DNA from: Xylogone sp. PMI_703
Lineage: Eukaryota > Ascomycota > Leotiomycetes
Length of the DNA: 64,000 bases
Assembly (NCBI GenBank): GCA_021399445.1
Contig: JAJTUQ010000004.1
Coordinates: 3,782,001-3,846,000 of the forward strand
Direction of reading: 5' to 3'
The notes below the pieces were generated by a model. That model searched no databases and was not told the origin of the DNA. It worked only from the letters and a program-made list of their open reading frames with translations. A program made the translations under genes and the position numbers. Positions 56,610 to 64,000 of this stretch are shown one piece after another (the first letter of the stretch is position 1; each line of letters opens with the position of its first letter).

Positions 56610-57663
56610 GATGCCCAAGTTGTGTTATTGTGCCGTATAACTACGATTAATTATCTTGTGGCTCTGGAAATAAGTGAGAGCCTCCTTATCCGTCTAGTAA
56701 GTGGGTGTATAAGTCGTGCCTGTACAGGAAAGAACCATCTGATATTGACCGCAAGATATGGGGATGCAATGGCTACGGTAAGCTAAGAGCATGCATGCTC
56801 CACTAGATGGGGGCTTGATGAAAACAAGCTGCGTTGCTACAGTAACTGTATTCGCTTACCGCCCATTTTTAGACCACAACTACTGTAGCCTCAGGCCCAA
56901 TACCACCCCACCTCAAGCAGCGCCCAAGAAAACAAAATGAGGGGTGAGAAAGGGTGAAAGAGATATGGCCTTTTCCTTCTTCTTCTCCAGTACTTCTGTA
57001 CTTTTCCGGTATATTTCGATACCTTACTCCTACTGACACTAGCCAGTGGATTATCATCAGTAGTGTAAATCACTGAGTGGTTTGGTTGTATCAAAACATC
57101 AGAATTAAGGGAAAGAAAGTACCAGGTCGGGTTCTAGATGGATATATCAACGCAGTTAGATGTGGTTTATAAAATAGAAACTGGATGGCCGAGAGACCTC
57201 TGCATGGAAGCAACGGTACCTGCAGAGACTCTTAAAAGAGGCTGTTTCTGCACACTATAGTCCTTCTGACACTTGCGGAACGAGGCAGCCTCTTCTGAAA
57301 AAGTAGAACATAATAGATATATACCCAACCTAATGATAGACTGAAATGAAATAATCAGCTTTGAGATGCGCTCTGCAGACCACGAAAGTCGTCGATGTCA
57401 ATGAAGAGACCAGAACGCTAAGCCCAATTTGGACCACAGCCTCGTCCTAAGCTAGCCGAGCACGACTATCGCAGACCTCACGTCCAATTTACATACATCT
57501 CTAGAATCACTTCCGACGCTAGCCATACGTATAATCCAACCTCGTTTTACCGCTCGCACCCATCGATGTCCACCACCCCCCGATAGATCGATCTTCTTTT
57601 ATCTCCAAGAATAGAGAGGCTGCTCTCCGGGAGTTGGTCTGCGACAAAACGCCAGCATCTTCG
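56610..57663. promoter_or_regulatory. divergent promoter between F-BAR gene and NOT1
   Basis: This 1054-bp region carries the promoters and leaders of both genes. No gene or clear repeat is seen in it. Confidence 0.5.
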
Positions 57664-60600
57664 ATGGTCAACCCAAGAGGGGGGAATTACACACCTTCGC
57701 CAGCTCAACAACCTATTGTAACAGGTATAAGCCATTCGCCTCAAGGTTCTCATCATACATTCAGTGCTGGTGCCAGTCCTAGTACCAACAGCCCGACGGG
57801 GTCAAATTCCCTAGCAAAAATTGTGGTTGCTCAAGTCTATCTCCTCCTTAGTACGATCAAGGAGGATAAAGATCGAACAAAGTGGGAACAGCAAGCAGAG
57901 CAGATCAGAAAAGTATGCATGACATCTCCCGCTTCTCATTGAGACTCTAACGGTGCTTTTTGAACAGCTAATCGATGAACACGGTATGGAAGTATTTCAA
58001 AAATACTTCAGCCGTCTTGTGGTTGGAAATGCTCCTCAGATCTTCCCCGGGCTGAACAGACCGGTTGCCAACCCAGGGAACTATCAGATACTGGTTAATG
58101 AAGTGCGCAAGGTCTCTCACGATGAGGAACAGGCAAGGAAGATTGCGGAATCGATAGAAACTGCTAATGAGGATCTTTTCCGAGATTTTGACCTGTCAAC
58201 ATTTATGGAGCACTTTAAGCTGGATGCCCTTGAGAAGACAATTTTAGCTCTAGCATTCAAAGTTGGCAACAGGGTAGATCTGAAGACCAAAGGCAAGTGC
58301 GCAAATTTCTGATTAGTCCCCTAACCACTAACGTTATCAAAGCGGACGCTATTCTCTCCACGAATTATAGTGCCTTTTTGCAGACAATTGCCCGCCCGAG
58401 TCCAGAGCATGAAGATCTTTCGCCAGGATTTCTCGCCACCATTATAGACCGCTTTATTCAGGAACATCCTCCAAGCTTTGATAATCAAGCGAAACAAGAC
58501 CTCTTCCTTGCTATCTCATACAGGTATTCCATTCCCGAACAAGATGTATCAGCCCCGACAGAAGTATTGGCGTCACTTTACCTCCTAAGACTGCTCGGTG
58601 AAAGTTCCCCCCTTGCTTTATACATACAGAAGACTGGACCCGAATTTACGCGAGATGAAGAGACGTGTAGGAATCACTTGCGCACCGCTGGTGTCAGAAT
58701 TGATGAAGAACAGGTTGCAGCAGCTCTAATATATACTGCAATCAGTCGCTCCCAGTCATTTTCAGTCGAGATATTTGTCAATGGTCTACGTAAGGAAATA
58801 CAACGAGATTTCAACTGGCAGCAGGTTGTGTCACATTTTGACCAGCCAGATCTGAGAATCTCAAACCGACAGTTCCTCTCTTTATACCAAGCTCTGCGAC
58901 CACTTGCTGTGGAGCAGGTTCTTGATATACAGCTATTGTGGGGAGGAGGCTGGCGGAACTCAGAAACCCAATTGTCGTTCATCAGCGCTTTCGCCTCACT
59001 AACTCCAGAACAGCTTGACGCTACCACGATTCCAGGCCTCCAACCATCATTTACCCTCGAGGACTATGCCGGGTCAGATAGCAAAGTACAAGAACGTGCC
59101 TCCCGAGCTGTTAAACACCCTCTTGTTTCGGTTGCAGCACTTTCTGCTATGTTCCACGTTGCTTTACAAACACCAACCGCATCAGATACAGTCGAGGCCA
59201 AGAGGCTATTTCAAGAGGTTGTTGTGCCAAATCTGGACATTTTCTTAGTTTCGGCTTTTGGTGTACCTAAGCCGTGGCCGGAGCTGGCTATTGACACTGT
59301 TAACAACCTATTTGATCGCTTCTTATATAAGTATGATCCGAACTTTGATTTCGTCCTTGAAAGCTTATGGCGGAAGGATAAAACATGGGTGGTGCAAAGA
59401 TTGATTGAAGCGCATGCGAAGCTCCCTCTAGAGCTGCCAACAATCCTCGAGCACGCTGTCAGACATGCATGGCTAGATGAACTGGTACTAATGCTCAACG
59501 GTTTTGGCCTTGACTTGGCAGCTCTAGCTCATGCAAAGGGTTACCTTGACCTAGAACAGTGGGCTCGAATGAACTCTACTCGAAACCAGGAACTCGCACA
59601 ATCACTATTAACCTTCTTGAATATCAAAGCTCAGCACGAGCTAGCCTTTCAGCGATCAGACAATGAGCAATTGCACAGTGTCATGCTTCCTGTGAAAACG
59701 GTATCCGCGCTTCTGGATATTCTCGAACAAATCCTGCCGAAGGAGCCTTCTCAAGAGCTGATCGTTGTCCAACGCGCATGTATTACTGCATACCCACGCC
59801 TCATCAATTATGGCGAAGGCTTTGATGACATTATTGATGCCAACGGCAAGGAGAGGAATTCTCTACCAAAAGATGCAAACGACAAGATGGAAGAGCATTA
59901 CAAGCGAATGTATAGCGAAGACCTGCAAGTTCGCAGTGTAGTAGAAGCTCTTGACCGATATAAGCATTCTCGAGACCCGACCGACCAGGATGTATTTGCG
60001 TGCATGATACATGGTTTGTTTGACGAATATACTTTATATGGAACTTACCCTCTCGAAGCTCTGGCAACGACAGCGGTACTCTTTGGTGGAATCATCTCGC
60101 ACAAGTTGATCTCCGACTTACCTTTAGAGATTGGGCTAGGTATGATTCTTGAGGCAGTACGAGACCACCCACCTGATCAGTCGATGTACAAATTCGGACT
60201 ACAAGCTCTCATGCAGCTCTTTGCTCGTTTGAAAGAATGGCCAGGATTTTGCCACCAGTTATTACAAGTTCCGGGCCTACAGGGGACGGAAGCTTGGAAC
60301 AAGGCCGAAGAGGTTGTACGTAACGAGCAAGAAATGGCACGGAACGGGCTTGGAGCTGGCTCTAGAGGGGAACTCGTCAATGGAGGGACAATAACAAATG
60401 GTACTATGGATGGTCTGCCGGCTAGCGATTCAGCCGCACCTCCCTTTGCCTCAGTCAACGTTGAGCCCCCTGTTTACGGCAAAGTCTACGAAGATCCATC
60501 TGGTGATACTCAAGAAAAGGTCCTATTTGTTCTTAATAATATCACCGAACGGAACCTCGAGTCAAAATTCAAAGAGCTAAAAGATGTTATTGAAGAGAAA

Positions 60601-63600
60601 CACCAGCAATGGTTTGCGGGTCATCTTGTGGAGGAGAGGGCTAAGATGCAACCTAATTATCACGAGCTATATCTTGATCTAGTGAAGCTTTTTGAAGACA
60701 AGTCACTTTGGGCTCAAGTTTTGCGGGAAACCTACGTCAGTGTCAGTCGTATGCTCAATGCGGAGACGACAATGCAATCATCAACTGAAAGGACTCATCT
60801 GAAAAACCTTGGCGGTTGGCTCGGATCTTTGACTCTTGCCCGGGACAAGCCAATCAAGCACAGAAATATTGCCTTCAAACAATTGTTGCTAGAGGCTTTC
60901 GACACGCAACGTCTGATTGTTGTTATTCCTTTTGTCTGCAAGGTGCTCATCCAAGGCGAAAAGTCAACCGTCTTCAAACCCCCTAATCCATGGCTGATGG
61001 ACATTATTCACCTTCTTATCGAGCTTTATCATCACGCGGAACTCAAACTTAATCTGAAGTTTGAAATCGAAGTTCTTTGCAAAGGCCTGAATCTGGACCA
61101 CAAGAGCATTGAACCATCGTCAGATATTATGAGTCGAATTCCACCAATGGAGGAACCTGCTGATAGTATGGCACCTGAAGTCATGGATAGATTTGATAAC
61201 TTGTCACTGAATGGTTTAGGCGGTGCTACAACAGGCGGAAGATTTTCTCCCCAGGAGATCACATCTTCCATTCCTGATCTGGGTCCATTACTTGTCTACC
61301 CTCCCAGCAACGATATGGTCAACCAATCTCGCCTGCAGGATATTGTCAGGAATGCTATAACACGAGCGGTACACGAAATCATATCTCCTGTTGTTGAGCG
61401 TTCGGTTACAATTGCCGCCATCTCAACTGCTCAAATGATACATAAAGACTTTGCGACTGAGCCAAATGAGGCCAGGGTAAGATCTGCCGCTATAAACATG
61501 GTAAAGAAAACTGCCGGGAGCCTTGCACTGGTGACTTCGAAGGAGCCACTACGAGCTAGCATGACGAATTACATTCGAGCAATGTCTCAAGAATTACCTC
61601 AAGGTCTACCGGAAGGAACGATAATTATGTGTGTCAATTCAAACCTTGATCTAGCATGCAGTCAAGTTGAAAAGAAGGCTGAAGAAAGAGCTGTCCCTGA
61701 AATTGAAGATATGATCGAAGGAGAGCTTGAAGCACGTCGCCGCCATCGCATGACCAGGCCAGATGAGCCATATATTGACCCGGCTCTGAGTCGATGGGCT
61801 TGGACAATTCCAGCACCGTACAAACTCCAGCCATCTCTCGCTGGTTTAAACCAAGAACAAATGGCAATCTATGATGAATTTGCAAGGCAGCCACGTTTAC
61901 CATCTCTAGCAGGGGCTAGTCATGTCCAGTCTTCTTCCGATGCTACAAGATCCATGGCCAATGACATATTGCAAGAGCAGTATCCGGCTGTCCCAAGTCT
62001 GCCTACCCCAGCAGAACCACCTGCAATGCCACATCTCAACTCTCAACAACCTCCTTATGCTCAACCAACTGCGAACCTTAACGGTCGGATTCCAAGTCTG
62101 CCAATAGATCCTCGAGCACTAATGGACAGGGTTCAGAAACTCCTCCTAGAATTACAACGTGCCGCGGACGACACTCCTGAACAACACTACATGGACCTAC
62201 CAAGACCTCATCCAGTTCTCGATATTCTTGATGCCCTTTACAGTCTCATTATTCGAACTGCGCAAGGTCCAGATGAATTTTCCATCTACACTGCGGATCA
62301 GATCTGCGCTGTGCTCTTCAGCGGCGTTGAAAACAGCCTTGTGATCGAAAGTCTTGTCCACGCCCTTGAAAATATATGTCGGATCCCCGGACGCACTGCA
62401 AGCCGTGTCGCTATCTTTATTGGATATCAACCAAATGAAGCTCTTTTGAATGTGCCACTAGTAATAGCTTTGATCAAAGCAGAGATGATAGAATGGCAGC
62501 GTGTCGATTCTGCCATCTCGAAGGCAATAATTCAGCAAAAGGAAGGGTCCCTGGAATTCCTTACCTCCTTGATCGATAAGGTGCTTTTGAATGACCGCCC
62601 GTTTGCGTTGTATACGGATTTTGCGAGAAGTTTTGAGGTTGCCTGGCAGTGGATCACTGAAAATCCCTCGATAGAGGCCGGTCAGACTTTGAAGGAGAAG
62701 CTCAAGAGTTCAGGCATTCCGCAAGCACTCAGCAGTAATAATGACGGCCGGGTTTCAGCTCGGCAAGACCAGATGGAGTATGTTTTCGAAGAGTGGATTC
62801 ACTTATGCAACAATCCAAACGCAACTGCAAAGAGCATCTACAGTTTCATATCTCAGTTGTATAATAAACAAATCATCAATAATCGCGATGATTTGTGCGT
62901 GTTCTTACGTCTCTGCATCGACTCTTCGGTTGATCGTTTCGAACAGCACTTACAAACCCATGGCAATATTAATGACGCCTACATCCCAACCGATTCCCTT
63001 GCAAAGTTGGTTGTTATGCTTGTCAAGGGCTTGAACCGCGAAGGCGAGGTTAAAGGGGACAAGGCGGCCTATTTGAAGTCAATCCTCTCTCTTGTTGTGC
63101 TGGTGCTTAACCACCACCATTTAGTTAGAGGAGAGCACTTCAATCAGCGAGTTTTCTCACGATTACTATCCACAATGTTGTGCGAATTTCAGCTCATTGC
63201 TGACGAGCTAACGGACTTAGAGCGTCAACAAATAATTCTTGTTATTGCACGAATATTCTTGGATCTGAGGCCTGCTTACTTCCCCGGCTTCGTGTTTAGC
63301 TGGCTCGGTCTTATTTCGCATCGAGAATTTATGCCTCTGCTTTTACGGCTTCCCGATAACAACGGTTGGGAGCCGTTCTCCAACATAATGGAGAGCCTCA
63401 TGTCCTATGTCGGCGAGCTTCTTAAGCCATTACATATTACCCCAGTCACCAAGGAGATATACAGAGGAGTGGTCAAACTACTTGTAATTTTGCAGCACGA
63501 CTATCCCGAGTTCCTAGCTGGAAACCATTCTAAGCTGTGCGCTAACATTCCGAGTCACTGTATGCAATTGCATAATCTTATTCTCAACGCCAACCCAGCA

Positions 63601-64000
63601 ACTTTCTCGAAAATGCCAGACCCTTGGCAGCCAGGTCTCAAGATTGATCGCATAGATGAAATCCGGGAATCTCCTTTAAATATGACCGATGTCGAAGCGC
63701 CGTTGCGACAGGTTGGTCTCATTGAAGTCATTGACCAAGCCTTGCAATCAGGTCCTTCGGAAGATGCCGTAGCGCACATTGCCCATGCAATTCAACGGAA
63801 AAAGAATCACCAGACTGGCTCGGGTTTTGTTCCCGTCAACGTAGATTTGAGGCTTATCGATTCAATCGTTATCTATGTTGGAGTGCATTCGGTCTCACGA
63901 GCTACTCAGAAAGGGGGCCCAGCATATACATCAGGTTCTCCAGATTCCGCTCTCCTTTCTATGCTTGTCCATGAATTACACCCAGAAGCCCGATACCACT
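57664..64000 (+). CDS. NOT1, scaffold of the CCR4-NOT complex (3' end beyond window)
   Basis: NOT1 is the large scaffold of the CCR4-NOT deadenylase complex. Three exons are seen: 57664-57912, 57968-58292, and 58343 running off the window at 64000, about 2,077 residues without a stop. The N-terminal HEAT-like part includes IVVAQVYLLLSTIKEDKDRT and RSQSFSVEIFVNGLRKEIQR. The CAF1-binding MIF4G region lies near 60515-61090 (ITERNLESKFKELKDVIEEK). The DUF3819/CAF40-binding region lies near 61330-61580 (VERSVTIAAISTAQMIHKDF). The NOT1 C-terminal domain begins about 62.6 kb and is still open at NVDLRLIDSIVIYVGVHSVS and SMLVHELHPEARYH. A few hundred residues at most are probably missing. Intron 2 uses a GC donor (AAAG/GCAAGT); no GT donor keeps the frame there. 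Confidence 0.96.

Noticed and set aside
1..64000. CRISPR arrays, rRNA and tRNA genes
   Set aside because: No regularly spaced repeats and no convincing tRNA T-loop/anticodon structure or rRNA sequence were noticed by eye; a covariance-model scan was not possible here.

Overview
The window looks like nuclear DNA of a filamentous ascomycete (Pezizomycotina). The gene set is fungal: Zn2Cys6 regulator, GDS1 winged helix, Fmp30-type NAPE-PLD, F-BAR cytokinesis protein, fungal PEX14 and NDC80. Most introns are 50-100 nt, with CTAAC/CTGAC-like branch sites and GTRNGT donors. Protein features resemble Leotiomycetes, but that is inference. Nineteen protein-coding genes are supported, one of them truncated by the window end, together with one decayed gene and a related gene relic. 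Exon models were built by hand. In every complete model the summed exon length is a multiple of three.

Layout. 1-2.8 kb: HMG-CoA synthase (sterol pathway). 2.8-12 kb: an AT-richer accessory stretch with a decayed HNH-endonuclease-like gene, a small beta-carbonic anhydrase, a DUF3237 protein, a MITE-like element carrying a perfect 40-bp hairpin, a Zn2Cys6 regulator and an alpha/beta hydrolase ending in the peroxisomal signal SKL. 12.3-19 kb: PEX14 and NDC80 back to back, then a two-RRM SR-like splicing factor. 19.5-31 kb: NAPE-PLD/Fmp30, a GT8 glycosyltransferase, a Ure2-like GST with a putative presequence, an RS/EK-rich nuclear protein, an OMS1-like methyltransferase and a GDS1-like regulator. 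31-44.5 kb: very gene-poor, with one convincing gene, an eight-exon secreted Asn/Gly-rich protein. 44.5-64 kb: TATA-binding protein, U2SURP/SR140 homologue, seipin, a large F-BAR/SH3 protein of the Cdc15/Imp2/Hof1 type, and NOT1 running off the right edge.

Themes. Several genes act in gene expression (SR factor, U2SURP homologue, TBP, NOT1, two regulators). Others act in lipid and organelle biology (HMG-CoA synthase, NAPE-PLD, seipin, PEX14, SKL hydrolase, OMS1-like) or cell division (NDC80, F-BAR). There is no sign of operon-like organisation. Divergent promoters lie between PEX14/NDC80, NAPE-PLD/GT8 and F-BAR/NOT1.

Most notable observations: a 7-nt microexon needed to read PEX14, the hairpin/MITE-like element at 7.3-7.7 kb, the eight-exon low-complexity secreted protein, an eight-unit degenerate repeat in the F-BAR protein, a GC-AG intron in NOT1, a 432-nt intron in the SR gene that would truncate the protein if retained, and two relics of one HNH-like family.
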